NCBI GenBank assembly: GCA_021325175.1
Contig: JAJPHS010000079.1
Location: 1 to 36,104 of the forward strand
Reading direction: 5' to 3'
Length of the DNA stretch: 36,104 nt
DNA from: Terriglobia bacterium
GTDB taxonomy: Bacteria; Acidobacteriota; Terriglobia; Bryobacterales; Bryobacteraceae
A model generated the notes under the pieces. That model saw nothing but the letters and a program-made list of their open reading frames with translations. It was not told the DNA's origin and did not search any database. Of the stretch, positions 8,110-16,633 are shown piece after piece. Made by a program: the position numbers and the translations under genes. Each line of letters opens with the position of its first letter. The stretch's first letter is position 1.

Positions 8110-9221
8110 GCCGGCACGAATCGCCCGTCCCGCATCAGGCGATAGCGCTCGCCGCGCCAAACAACGGTGCGGCCGAAAAATCCGCCTATCCAGAAGCCGA
8201 ACGCGGCCAGATCCTCGAGGAGCAGCAGAACCGGGATTTTTGTTCGTAAAACCAGCGCGGCCATGACGTATGCGGCCGCGATCCGCAGCGCGATCGCAAC
8301 GGCCGCGACCGGCCATAGCCGCCAATCCGCCACGAGCATTGCAAGCGAGAGCGGGGTGGTCATCGTGAACACCTGGCCCAGATATCCCAGCGGGCGCGAC
8401 CGGCGCGTGCTTCGCAGCCATCGCAGGCGATGCGCAAAGTTTTGCCGGACGCCGGCAGCGGCGATGTGATGCTCGATCACATAGGACGAAAGAATCACGC
8501 CATAGCCTGCCTCCGCCGCCAAACGCCCCAGCATGAAATCTTCGGCGAGATATTCCTTCAGCCTCGCGAATCCGCCGACGGCTTCGAGCACTTCGCGCCG
8601 GGCGGCGATGGTCGGCCCCACGGCGAAGCGCATCCCTTCGATCATCCGGGCGGCAAGAATCCCGGCGATGAAATCGCTGTTCAATCCGGCTGCTTCGAGC
8701 TTCGACCAGAAATTCGCGCCCGGCACGGCGCGATAAGGACAGGTGGCGAGGCCGACCGCCGGATCCTGAAACTCCGCCGCAAGCGTTTGGAGCATCGAAG
8801 GCGTGGCGCGGGTATCGCTGTCGCTCATCACCACCAGATCGTGGGACGCAACCTTGAGCATCCGCTCCAGGCTGTAGGCCTTGCGATTGGCGTACGGCGG
8901 CTCTCCGGTGAAGATCACGCGCGAGGGCACACTCCTGTATTCGCGCCGCAACTTTTCGGCGATCGCGAAGGCGGGATCGCTCTCGTCGCGAACAGCGAAC
9001 AGAATTTCAAAACACGGATAATCCTGTTCGAAGAAACAGCGCAGGTTCGCTTCGAGATCGCGATCCAGCCCGGCGAGCGGTTTTAGAATGCTGATCGGCG
9101 CCGGCGCGCGAAGCATCGGCGGGCGCACAGCGAGGTACCGATGTGCCGCGATGATCGACAACAGCGAAAACAGCGCGCTGATCAGAACCAAAACCGCGAA
9201 TATCAACTCCAGACTAAACAC
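7983..9221 (-). CDS. hpnI: HpnI-type hopanoid glycosyltransferase (GT2/GT21)
   Basis: This 412-residue membrane glycosyltransferase looks like HpnI, which transfers N-acetylglucosamine to bacteriohopanetetrol during hopanoid head-group synthesis. An N-terminal helix occupies residues 4-26. The GT-A domain shows 'ISILKPLAGLD' (43-53), 'FEILFAVRDESDPA' (71-84), the DSD at 134-136, the EDF at 227-229, and RLRW at 265-268 (the Q/RxxRW box). Two or three helices follow (about 285-350). Such proteins normally end soon after 'WRGERYRLMRDGRFVP' (residue 370). Here 42 extra Ser/Arg-rich residues are read antisense to motB, suggesting a lost stop codon. A ceramide-glucosyltransferase-like role is the alternative. 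The start is GTG, with no strong ribosome site seen. No other hpn gene is in the window. Confidence 0.82.
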   Translation of the reverse strand: MFSLELIFAVLVLISALFSLLSIIAAHRYLAVRPPMLRAPAPISILKPLAGLDRDLEANLRCFFEQDYPCFEILFAVRDESDPAFAIAEKLRREYRSVPSRVIFTGEPPYANRKAYSLERMLKVASHDLVVMSDSDTRATPSMLQTLAAEFQDPAVGLATCPYRAVPGANFWSKLEAAGLNSDFIAGILAARMIEGMRFAVGPTIAARREVLEAVGGFARLKEYLAEDFMLGRLAAEAGYGVILSSYVIEHHIAAAGVRQNFAHRLRWLRSTRRSRPLGYLGQVFTMTTPLSLAMLVADWRLWPVAAVAIALRIAAAYVMAALVLRTKIPVLLLLEDLAAFGFWIGGFFGRTVVWRGERYRLMRDGRFVPAHSASSTISTRRLLARPASVSFDPSGRLEPSLETESRDSGIA

Positions 9222-9336
9222 AACGCCCGAAGCGACACACGCCGCCCTCGTATCACTTTGAATCCCCGCATGTGAATAGTTTACGCGAATCGCGCGCCGG
9301 ACGTGGAGGAGACGGTATTAAGCCAAGCCAAGCCGG

Positions 9337-9356
9337 CCGCGGTTGTTTCTCCGCGG
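9337..9356. other. Palindromic hairpin upstream of uppP
   Basis: Two CCGCGG hexamers flank an 8-base loop in the 163-bp gap between divergent hpnI and uppP. It lies 28 bp before the uppP ATG. It could be a 5'-UTR hairpin or an operator; no T-run follows. Confidence 0.3.
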
Positions 9357-9384
9357 CGGGGCGGCACTGCTAACCTAATAAACT

Positions 9385-10215
9385 ATGCCTCTTCTGCAAG
9401 CGATCGTGTTGGGAATCCTGCAAGGACTTACGGAATTTCTTCCGGTCAGCAGCAGCGCGCACCTGATCGTCGTCCCCTGGATTCTCGGCTGGGACGACGG
9501 CGGCCTAACGTTTGACGTCGCCCTCCATGTCGGGACGCTTGCCGCCGTGGTTCTGTTTTTTTTCCGGGATTGGATCCAGATTATCGGCCAAGCGATCGGG
9601 CTGAGGGCCGGACGCGACGCCGCGCTCAGCAAAAATCGCGGCCTGCTGTGGCTTTTGATCCTCGGTACGATTCCAGGCGCGATCGCCGGCGTCCTGTTTG
9701 AGAAACAGGCGGAGACCGCGTTCCGCAGCCCCTACATTATCGCCACGGCGGCGATCGTTGTCGGCGTGATCATGTGGCTGGCGGATTCGGCGGGCAGCAA
9801 ACGGAAGGACATCGGGTATGTTTCGATGTTCGATTCGCTCGCGGTCGGCGTCGCGCAAGCTTTTGCCATTATTCCGGGCGTATCGCGCAGCGGCAGCACC
9901 ATCGCCGCCGGCCTTTTCCGTGGCCTGGACCGTCCCACCGCCGCGCGATTCTCGTTTCTGCTCTCCACGCCGATCATCGCCGGTGCGGCGGCGAAGAAAT
10001 TCTGGGATTTGATGAAGCACGGCGGCGGTATGCCGCAGGATATGCAGACCGCCTTTCTGGCGGGCATGATCGCCAGCGCGATCACCGGCTGCCTGGCCAT
10101 CGCCTTTTTCCTGAACTACCTGCGGCGGCGTTCGCTGGCGGTCTTCGTCTGGTACAGGATAATTTTTGGCATAATAGTTATCGCTCTGGCATTCTTCCGC
10201 GCTGGCGGGAGATGA
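9385..10215 (+). CDS. uppP: Undecaprenyl-diphosphatase
   Basis: This 276-residue polytopic membrane enzyme (BacA/UppP) removes a phosphate from undecaprenyl pyrophosphate, recycling the lipid carrier for peptidoglycan. The N-terminal motif LQGLTEFLPVSSSAHL (residues 12-27) supplies Glu17 and the serine cluster. The second signature PGVSRSGST (164-172) supplies Arg168. Several further hydrophobic helices fill the rest. Length is standard for the family. The TGA stop overlaps the ftsK ATG, so the two envelope/division genes are translationally linked. It confers bacitracin tolerance in other bacteria when over-produced. Confidence 0.95.
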   Translation: MPLLQAIVLGILQGLTEFLPVSSSAHLIVVPWILGWDDGGLTFDVALHVGTLAAVVLFFFRDWIQIIGQAIGLRAGRDAALSKNRGLLWLLILGTIPGAIAGVLFEKQAETAFRSPYIIATAAIVVGVIMWLADSAGSKRKDIGYVSMFDSLAVGVAQAFAIIPGVSRSGSTIAAGLFRGLDRPTAARFSFLLSTPIIAGAAAKKFWDLMKHGGGMPQDMQTAFLAGMIASAITGCLAIAFFLNYLRRRSLAVFVWYRIIFGIIVIALAFFRAGGR

Positions 10216-12536
10216 AATATTTGGGACCTACGCGGCATCCGCGGCTCAATGAAGCCTTCGCGGTCGTGTTTCTACTCGCGGGACTGTTCATTTTTTTCAG
10301 TCTCGTCTCGTATCAGCCTTTTGATCCTTCCTGGGATACGGCCAGCGGCGCAGCGCGGGCGGTGAACCTGACGGGACGCGTCGGCGCATTCACCGCCGAT
10401 CTCTGCCTGCAAATTTTCGGGCTCGCGGCCTATGCGATTCCGGCACTGATCCTTCTGCTCGGCTGGAAATGGGTTCGCTCCTCGCCGATTGAAGCTCCGA
10501 CCATCAAGACCGTGGGCGCGCTGCTTCTGGTGGCGTCCACCGGCACGGCATTTGGATTGGCCGATTGGCGGCCGATCGCGGGCGTGATCCCGGCCGGCGG
10601 CCTCGCCGGAACGATCCTGGCCGATTACCTGATGGAATCTATGAATCTCACCGGCGCGATTCTGGCGACCGCGGCGTGCTGGATCGTCTCGATCTATCTG
10701 GTTTCGACGTTTGAGATGTCGCGGCTGGCGGTGTGGTTCCGCGGCCCGATGCGTATTCTCGCAAAGCTGGGCGAACGGTTCGCCGCCTGGAGATCGCAGC
10801 GCCGCAAGGCCAAAGAAAAGATCCGTCAAAAGAGCGGCGAAAAAACCGGCAAATTCCGGGTGCCCGCCGGCAACGGCGCCGCGGAATCGCCCGCGCCGGA
10901 AATGCCTCCCATTGTCGATCCGCTCGAACCCGAAGCAGTTCAAGTCGAGATTGAGGACATTCCGATCCGTCCGCTTGAAATCACGCCAGAGCCTCCGCGG
11001 CCCGCCGCGCCGCCGCCGGAACCCGTTTCCATCCGCAGCGGGCCGATGCCCATGCAGCGCACCGAATTCCAGATCCCGCCCACCGATCTTTTGAATGAGC
11101 CGGCCGCGCGCAGCGCCTACGATAGCCAGGAGCTCAAAGAAATCGCCGCGCGGATTAAATCAAAATTCGAGGAATTCAATGTTTTCGGCACGGTGACGCA
11201 GATCAATCCGGGTCCCGTGGTGACCACGTTCGAGTTCAAGCCCGAGGCCGGCGTCAAATATTCCCGGATCACCACTTTGACCGAAGATCTGTGCCTGGGG
11301 TTGCAAGCCGAATCGATTCTGATTGAGCGGATCCCCGGCAAGCCGACCGTCGGAATCGAGGTGCCGAATTCGAAGCGCGAAGTGATCAGTTTGCGGCAGA
11401 TCCTTGAATCGGAGGAGTTTCACGATTCGGCGTCGCCGCTGACCATCGCGCTCGGCAAGGATATCAACGGCCGGATCAAAGTAACGGCGCTCGATACGAT
11501 GCCGCACCTGCTGATCGCCGGCTCGACCGGGTCAGGCAAGAGCGTGATGCTGAATACGCTGATCATGTCGATCCTCTATAAAGCGACGCCGCGTCAGGTT
11601 CGCATGATCATGGTCGACCCCAAGCGGCTCGAATTCGGGCTGTACGAAGGCATTCCACACCTCCTCACGCCGGTGATTACCGACGCGAAAAAAGCGACCA
11701 ACGCGCTGCGAAACGCCGTACTCGAAATGGAGCGCCGCCTGAAGCTGCTCGCATCGCAAGGCGTACGCAATATCGAGCAATACAATAAAAAAGTTCGCGC
11801 GATCCAAGCCGAGCCGCGCAGTCTTTTCGAGGAGGAATCGGGCGAGGAAGAGCTGGAGCAGATCCCCTACGTGCTGGTGATCATCGACGAGCTGGCGGAC
11901 CTGATGATGCTCGAACGCGCCAACGTGGAAGAAAGCGTGACGCGCCTGGCGCAGATGGCGCGCGCGGTCGGCATGCATCTGGTGCTGGCGACGCAGCGGC
12001 CGAGCGTCGACGTGATCACGGGCTTGATCAAAGCGAATTTTCCGTCGCGCATCAGTTTCCGCGTGGCCACGCGCGTCGATTCGCGGACCGTGCTGGACGT
12101 GATGGGCGCCGAGCATCTTCTGGGAAAGGGCGATATGCTGTTCCTTCCGCCCGGATCATCGCGGCTGACCCGCGTTCACGCGGCTTATGTCAGCGAGGCG
12201 GAAACGAATCGCGTGGTGGAATTCTGGAAGGCGCAGGCCGAGCCCGAATACGACAAGACGTTCCTGATCGCTCCGCCGGCCGACGATGAGGAAGGCGAGC
12301 CCGAGGAATTCGACGGCGAGGAAGATCCCATGTATCAGGATGCCGTTCGCATCGTGGTGGAGATGGGCAAGGCCTCGACATCCACGCTGCAACGCCGCCT
12401 GCGGCTGGGCTACGGCCGCGCCGCGCGAATTTTGGATATGATGCAGCGCGACGGAATTATCGGCCCGCCCGACGGCAGCCGGCCGCGCGAGGTGCTGAAG
12501 CGGCCGGACTGGCTCACGGAAGTCGAAGCGCGATGA
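10212..12536 (+). CDS. ftsK: DNA translocase FtsK/SpoIIIE
   Basis: This 774-residue septal DNA pump moves chromosome termini during division. Four membrane helices lie in the first 180 residues. A charged and Pro-rich linker covers about 185-290. The motor follows: a family block around 'VTTFEFKPEAGVKYSRI', Walker A GSTGSGKS at 437-444, and a Walker B-like VIIDELADLM near 556-565. Then come 'ATQRPSVDVITGLIKANFPSRI' and the conserved 'GAEHLLGKGDML'. A winged-helix gamma domain (about 707-766, with 'RRLRLGYGRAARILDMM') would read KOPS-like orientation sites. The linker is short compared with E. coli FtsK, as in SpoIIIE/Acidobacteriota forms. The frame is open further upstream to 9774, but that part is antisense-quality shadow of uppP. 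The ATG at 10212 overlaps the uppP stop. Confidence 0.95.
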   Translation: MKYLGPTRHPRLNEAFAVVFLLAGLFIFFSLVSYQPFDPSWDTASGAARAVNLTGRVGAFTADLCLQIFGLAAYAIPALILLLGWKWVRSSPIEAPTIKTVGALLLVASTGTAFGLADWRPIAGVIPAGGLAGTILADYLMESMNLTGAILATAACWIVSIYLVSTFEMSRLAVWFRGPMRILAKLGERFAAWRSQRRKAKEKIRQKSGEKTGKFRVPAGNGAAESPAPEMPPIVDPLEPEAVQVEIEDIPIRPLEITPEPPRPAAPPPEPVSIRSGPMPMQRTEFQIPPTDLLNEPAARSAYDSQELKEIAARIKSKFEEFNVFGTVTQINPGPVVTTFEFKPEAGVKYSRITTLTEDLCLGLQAESILIERIPGKPTVGIEVPNSKREVISLRQILESEEFHDSASPLTIALGKDINGRIKVTALDTMPHLLIAGSTGSGKSVMLNTLIMSILYKATPRQVRMIMVDPKRLEFGLYEGIPHLLTPVITDAKKATNALRNAVLEMERRLKLLASQGVRNIEQYNKKVRAIQAEPRSLFEEESGEEELEQIPYVLVIIDELADLMMLERANVEESVTRLAQMARAVGMHLVLATQRPSVDVITGLIKANFPSRISFRVATRVDSRTVLDVMGAEHLLGKGDMLFLPPGSSRLTRVHAAYVSEAETNRVVEFWKAQAEPEYDKTFLIAPPADDEEGEPEEFDGEEDPMYQDAVRIVVEMGKASTSTLQRRLRLGYGRAARILDMMQRDGIIGPPDGSRPREVLKRPDWLTEVEAR

Positions 12537-12561
12537 GCCTTTGCCGGTTAATATAAGAAGG

Positions 12562-13098
12562 ATGTCCCGCCGATTCTTTCTTTTGCTGACGTTGGCCGCG
12601 GCTGCGGCCGCCAAAACGCCGCGCGCGGCGGTATCGGTTCCGATCCGCGGCTCCGATGGAAAGCCGATCGAGCTGCGCAAATTCCGCGGCCGCACCGTTC
12701 TGCTGATGATTTTTTCCACGCAATGCGACGACTGCATCAGAATGCTCGATATCCTCAATCGCATTCAAAAGGACCTGGGGCCGAAAGGACTGCAAGTGAT
12801 CGGCGCGGCGGGCGACCCGAACGCGAAATACATGCTCCCGATTTTCACGCAGCGCTACCGCCCCGCGTTTCCGATCGGTTTTATCGAGAAGGAAGCGATT
12901 ATCAAAGTGGCGGACGTGCCGGAGGGCATGCACCCGGTGGTTCCGATCCTTCTGTTTATCGATCGTTGGGGAATGGTGCGCGAGCAATACTACGGCGATA
13001 ATCCGGTGGTCAAGAATGGCGAGCCCGCGATCCGCGCGCTGGCCAACGCCATGCTCGGCGTCACGCCGGCTGGCACGCAGCAGGCTGCTTCAAAATAG
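12562..13098 (+). CDS. Exported thioredoxin-like (redoxin) protein
   Basis: The sequence codes for 178 residues with a signal peptide (MSRRFFLLLTLAAAAAAKT) and then a TlpA/AhpC-TSA-type thioredoxin fold. The start of the fold reads 'GSDGKPIELRKFRGRTVLLMIFSTQC'. The redox pair is C55-D-D-C58, an acidic variant of CxxC, which could indicate a different redox potential from Trx. A cis-Pro-like stretch is seen in 'PVVPILLFID'. It is probably an extracytoplasmic thiol oxidoreductase. The start at 12562 has AAGAAGG immediately before it, which is closer than usual. It lies 25 bp after ftsK and 24 bp before the cupin gene. Confidence 0.75.
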   Translation: MSRRFFLLLTLAAAAAAKTPRAAVSVPIRGSDGKPIELRKFRGRTVLLMIFSTQCDDCIRMLDILNRIQKDLGPKGLQVIGAAGDPNAKYMLPIFTQRYRPAFPIGFIEKEAIIKVADVPEGMHPVVPILLFIDRWGMVREQYYGDNPVVKNGEPAIRALANAMLGVTPAGTQQAASK

Positions 13099-13111
13099 GC
13101 ATAATCAATCC

Positions 13112-13118
13112 AAGGAGG
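13112..13118 (+). promoter_or_regulatory. Near-consensus ribosome binding site of the cupin gene
   Basis: AAGGAGG ends 4 bases before the ATG at 13123. It is one of the strongest sites in the window and suggests high expression of a small exported protein. Confidence 0.6.
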
Positions 13119-13122
13119 GAAC

Positions 13123-13536
13123 ATGAAAACGTCCCGCAGAAGGTTCGCCATGCTGCTGCCCGCGATCGCCGCCGCGCAGGAGACAGCGAAGCGCCTGCCT
13201 TCTCAAGCTTTCCCGTTCGAAAATCTTCCGTCGAAAATCAGCGCCGTTTCGAAAACACACGCGGTATTCACCGGCGAAACGCACACCGGCTATCCTTTGG
13301 AAGTTCATGTAACGGAGCTGAACGCGGGAGCGTCGCCGCACCCGCCGCACCAACATTTGCATGAAGAAATGTTTTGCATGCAGTCGGGCATTCTGGACGC
13401 GACGGTGAACGGAAAGACCACCCGCCTGACCGCGGGGTCCGTGCTGTACATCAATTCGCACGATCTGCACGGCGTGCATAATCCCGGTCCGGATAAAGCG
13501 GAATACTTCGTGATCGCGCTTGGTCCGGAGGCTTGA
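13123..13536 (+). CDS. Exported cupin-fold protein
   Basis: This 137-residue protein has a Tat-like leader (KTSRRRFAMLLPAIAAA). The mature part is a single cupin barrel. The first cupin motif is complete: His76-x-His78-xxx-Glu82-six residues-Gly89. The second is represented by His116-xxx-Asn120 in 'HDLHGVHNPG'. These residues bind a metal such as Fe, Mn or Ni in the family. Substrate is not predictable. Its extremely strong ribosome site and its position right after an exported redoxin suggest an envelope function. The stop lies 11 bp from the stop of the opposing isomerase gene. Confidence 0.75.
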   Translation: MKTSRRRFAMLLPAIAAAQETAKRLPSQAFPFENLPSKISAVSKTHAVFTGETHTGYPLEVHVTELNAGASPHPPHQHLHEEMFCMQSGILDATVNGKTTRLTAGSVLYINSHDLHGVHNPGPDKAEYFVIALGPEA

Positions 13537-13547
13537 GGGGACGCTGC

Positions 13548-14360
13548 TTAATCGATCACGAAGGCGCGAAACGCTTCGATCATCTGGTAAAACGTAGCGT
13601 CGATCGGCTGCGCCCAGATCTTCTCGTTCATGATCTCGACCTCGATGGGACCGGTGTAGCCGGTTTCGTCAACCGCGCGCCGGATCCGCCGGATCTCGAT
13701 CACGCCCTCGCCCATCATGCTCCGTCCGGTGACGATACCGGGGAGCGGCACGGCCCAATCGGAGACGTGCAAACCGAAGATTCGTCCGGAAGTGCGGCGC
13801 AGTTCCGTGTAAAGCCGCGGATCCCACCAGAGGTGAAAAACATCGAGGATCACGCCGGCGACCGCGGGATCGAACTGCGCGGCAAGATCGAGCGCCTGAC
13901 TCAGCGTCACAATCACGCTTCGATCCGCGGCGAACATTGGATGCAGCGGCTCAATGCCCAAGCGTACCCGCTGCTGGCGCGCCCGATCCGCGATTTGTTC
14001 AATGCCGCGAGCCACCATCGCTCGCGCCGCGTCGAGATCGCGATCGGGAGCCGGTCCGCAGACCAGCACGAGCGTCGGCGCTCCCAATTCGGCGGCTTCG
14101 TCGATCGCGCGGAGATTATCGTCGATTCGCGCGCGGCGCTCCGATTCACTGGGGGCAGGGAAGAACCCGCCGCGGCACAGGCTTGAGATTCGCAGCCCGC
14201 AATCGCGAATCAGCCGGGCGCTTTCCTTGAGCCCGAGCTCGGCCGCGGGCTCGCGCCACGGCGCAATCCAGCCTACGCCATGCCGCGCGCACGCCTCGAC
14301 ACTTTCGCGCAAGCTGGCGCGCTTGGATGTGATCTGATTGAAGCTCAGCCGCTCGATCAT
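13548..14360 (-). CDS. Sugar-phosphate isomerase/epimerase, TIM barrel
   Basis: This 270-residue protein is of the xylose-isomerase-like TIM-barrel family. Strand-end metal ligands are visible as Glu in 'RLGIEPLHPMF' (about residue 143), Asp and His in 'GVILDVFHLWWDP' (about 175-183), His in 'IFGLHVSD', and Glu in 'IEVEIMNEKIW'. The 'LSFNQITSKRASLRESVEACARHG' opening is typical. It is the last gene of a minus-strand operon and overlaps the DUF993 stop in ATGA. By analogy with similar operons it could epimerise or isomerise a keto-sugar or inosose, but the sequence does not fix the substrate. Confidence 0.82.
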   Translation of the reverse strand: MIERLSFNQITSKRASLRESVEACARHGVGWIAPWREPAAELGLKESARLIRDCGLRISSLCRGGFFPAPSESERRARIDDNLRAIDEAAELGAPTLVLVCGPAPDRDLDAARAMVARGIEQIADRARQQRVRLGIEPLHPMFAADRSVIVTLSQALDLAAQFDPAVAGVILDVFHLWWDPRLYTELRRTSGRIFGLHVSDWAVPLPGIVTGRSMMGEGVIEIRRIRRAVDETGYTGPIEVEIMNEKIWAQPIDATFYQMIEAFRAFVID

Positions 14361-15460
14361 TTCGCGAGCAGTCCTTGCATGCGCGCGCAGGCCAGCTCCG
14401 GATCGCGCAGGACTCCGGCGTGTTCGGCCAGAATAAGCAGTTTCGAAAGATGCTCGATGCTTCGCGCGGATTCCAGCCCGCCGAGCAGGCGAAATTCATC
14501 CTGATGGCCGTTCAACCAGGCGAGGAAAACGATTCCGGTCTTATAGAAATAGGTCGGCGCTTCGAAGATCAGGCGCGAAAGAGGCATCGCCGGCGCGAGA
14601 ATGCGCTGGTATTCGTCCAGGCGTCCGTTGTCCAGCGCCTGGATAGCGGCGGAAGCAACGGGCGCGATCGCGTCGAAAATGCCCAGCAGGGCATCGCTGT
14701 GCCGCGCGCCGTCGCCGCGGATCAGCTCGTCGAAGTGAAAATCATCGCCGGTATACATGCGAACTCCGGCGGGCAGGCGGCCGCGCATCTCGATCTCGCG
14801 CCGCGCTTGGAGCAGCGAAATTTTGATGCCGTCGATCTTGTCGGCGTGCTGCCGTATCAGGCCGAGGCAGGTTTCCGTAGCCTCGTCCAAATCGCTGGAG
14901 CCCCAATATCCCGCCAGATGCGGATCGAAGGCATCCCCCAGCCAATGGAGAATCGCTGGACGCTGGAGTTGCGAAAAAATCTTCGAATAAACCCGGAGAT
15001 AATCGTCCGCCGATCGGGCCGTTCGGGCCAGCGCGCGGCTGGCCATCAGTATCACGCGCCCGTTGCGCGATTCGATCCATTCGCATTGTTCCTCGAAGGC
15101 GGCGATGATCTCCGCGATGGCGGCGGATTCGCCCAGTTGATCGGTTCCCGCTCCGCAGACCATCGGGCCTTGCGCTTCGGCGAGCGATCGCGCGATGAAT
15201 TCGCGGGCCATCTTCCAGGTCAAACCCATCCCGCGCTGCGCGGTGTCCATCGCTTCGGCGACGCCCAATCCATATGACCAGAGGTGCCGCCGATAGGCGA
15301 GCGTCTGCTCCCAATCGATTCCATCTCCCTTCGCAACGATGTGCGCCGCGGCATAAGCGACTCGCGATTGGAGCGGTTTGGGAGGCGGATGATACGGGCA
15401 GGCCCGCTCAATCCGAACCGTCCGCTTTTCGCCGTCGAGTGTAAGGACAATTTCCGGCAT
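14357..15460 (-). CDS. DUF993 family protein (DapA-like aldolase fold)
   Basis: This 367-residue protein is of DUF993, a family distantly related to dihydrodipicolinate-synthase-type TIM-barrel aldolases. Hallmarks are the N-terminal 'PPKPLQSRVAYAAAHIVA', 'LWSYGLGVAEAMDTAQRGMGL', 'GPMVCGAGTDQLG', the central 'LHWLGDAFDPHLAGYWG' and 'DKIDGIKISLL' (possible Schiff-base lysine in GIKIS), then 'MYTGDDFHF'. A role as lyase or aldolase on a sugar acid fits, but no member's reaction is known to me. Its ATG directly follows the stop of the dehydrogenase gene (TAAATG), and its end overlaps the isomerase start, so the three enzymes are made as one unit. Confidence 0.8.
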   Translation of the reverse strand: MPEIVLTLDGEKRTVRIERACPYHPPPKPLQSRVAYAAAHIVAKGDGIDWEQTLAYRRHLWSYGLGVAEAMDTAQRGMGLTWKMAREFIARSLAEAQGPMVCGAGTDQLGESAAIAEIIAAFEEQCEWIESRNGRVILMASRALARTARSADDYLRVYSKIFSQLQRPAILHWLGDAFDPHLAGYWGSSDLDEATETCLGLIRQHADKIDGIKISLLQARREIEMRGRLPAGVRMYTGDDFHFDELIRGDGARHSDALLGIFDAIAPVASAAIQALDNGRLDEYQRILAPAMPLSRLIFEAPTYFYKTGIVFLAWLNGHQDEFRLLGGLESARSIEHLSKLLILAEHAGVLRDPELACARMQGLLAK

Positions 15461-16627
15461 TTACGTTTGCGCGGGATTGGTTTCAACTGGAGGAACGTCC
15501 ATCCAACGGCCTTCGCGCCAGGATTGCAAAGCGAGCTCGCCGAGCTGCACGCCTTTCGCTCCTTCGAACAGATCGTGTTTAAACGGCTCGCCGATGGCAG
15601 CGTGACGCAGAAACATCTCCCATTGCGCTTTGAAGGCGTTATCGAAGCTTTGATTTTCCGGAACCGGCTGCCATCCGCCAAAAAAGTCGATGGGATTCGG
15701 AATATCGGGATTCCACACCGCTTTGGGAGTGTTGGCGCGATGCTGCGTGCGGCATTCGCGCAGCCCGGCGATGGCGCTTGCGTGGGTGCCGTCGACTTGA
15801 AGCTGCAACAGCTCATCGCGATACACTCGCACGCACCATGAGGAATTGAGATGCGCGAGGATGCCATTCTCCAACTCGAAGGTCGCGTAGGCCGTGTCCT
15901 CCGCCGTGCAGTCATATGGTTTGCCGTCCTCATCCCAGCGGCGCGGGATGTGCGTCGCGCAATGGCAACTGACCCTCCGCACCGGGCCGAAGGTGTGATC
16001 GAGCAGATAACGCCAATGCGACAGCATATCCATAACGATGCCGCCGCCGTCTTCCTTGCGGTAATTCCAGGAGGGCCGCTGCGCCGGCTGCAAATCGCCT
16101 TCGAAAACGTAATAGCCAAACTCGCCGCGCACGGAAAAGATCCGGCCGAAATATCCCGAGTCGATCAGGTTCTTCAGCTTACGGATTCCCGGCAGAAACA
16201 ATTTGTCCTGCACGACGCCGTGCCGTACGCCGCGATCGCGCGCGAGTTTCGCCAGCGCCAGCGCCTCCGCAAATGACTCAGCGACGGGCTTTTCGCAATA
16301 GACGTGTTTGCCCGCCTCGATGGCGCGGCGCAGCGAGAATGCGCGCCGCGACGTGGTTTGAGCATCGAAGTAGATTGCATTGGCGGGATCGGCCAGGCAA
16401 CGATCGAGATCCGTGCTGTATCGTTCAACGCCGTGCGCTTCGGCTAATTCGCGAAGCTTGGCTTCATTTCGTCCCACCAGGATCGGGTCCGGCAGCAAGC
16501 GTCCGCCGCCGGGCAGCGCAACGCCGCCCTGTTCGCGAATGGCGAGAATCGATCGCACCAGATGCTGGTTCGTGCCCATGCGTCCGGTGACGCCGTTCAT
16601 GATAATTCCAATCTTTTTTGGCGCCAT
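15461..16627 (-). CDS. Gfo/Idh/MocA family oxidoreductase
   Basis: This 388-residue NAD(P)-dependent sugar dehydrogenase-like protein has an N-terminal Rossmann domain. Its nucleotide-binding loop is unusual ('IGIIMNGVTGRMGTN' instead of GxGxxG) and is followed by a long insert before 'VGRNEAKL'. The catalytic lysine lies in 'YCEKPVA' near residue 117. The C-terminal domain shows 'GGGIVMDMLSHWRYLLDH', typical of the family. Together with DUF993 and the isomerase it probably oxidises and breaks down a cyclitol or sugar derivative; the substrate is unknown. The GxTGRMGTN loop is shared with dihydrodipicolinate-reductase-like Rossmann folds, marking a distinct sub-group. Confidence 0.83.
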   Translation of the reverse strand: MAPKKIGIIMNGVTGRMGTNQHLVRSILAIREQGGVALPGGGRLLPDPILVGRNEAKLRELAEAHGVERYSTDLDRCLADPANAIYFDAQTTSRRAFSLRRAIEAGKHVYCEKPVAESFAEALALAKLARDRGVRHGVVQDKLFLPGIRKLKNLIDSGYFGRIFSVRGEFGYYVFEGDLQPAQRPSWNYRKEDGGGIVMDMLSHWRYLLDHTFGPVRRVSCHCATHIPRRWDEDGKPYDCTAEDTAYATFELENGILAHLNSSWCVRVYRDELLQLQVDGTHASAIAGLRECRTQHRANTPKAVWNPDIPNPIDFFGGWQPVPENQSFDNAFKAQWEMFLRHAAIGEPFKHDLFEGAKGVQLGELALQSWREGRWMDVPPVETNPAQT

Positions 16628-16633
16628 CGCGAG

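Noticed and set aside
9774..10211. N-terminal extension of FtsK by 146 residues
   Set aside because: It lies fully within uppP in another frame, is low-complexity Arg-rich, and the ATG at 10212 yields the canonical membrane start.
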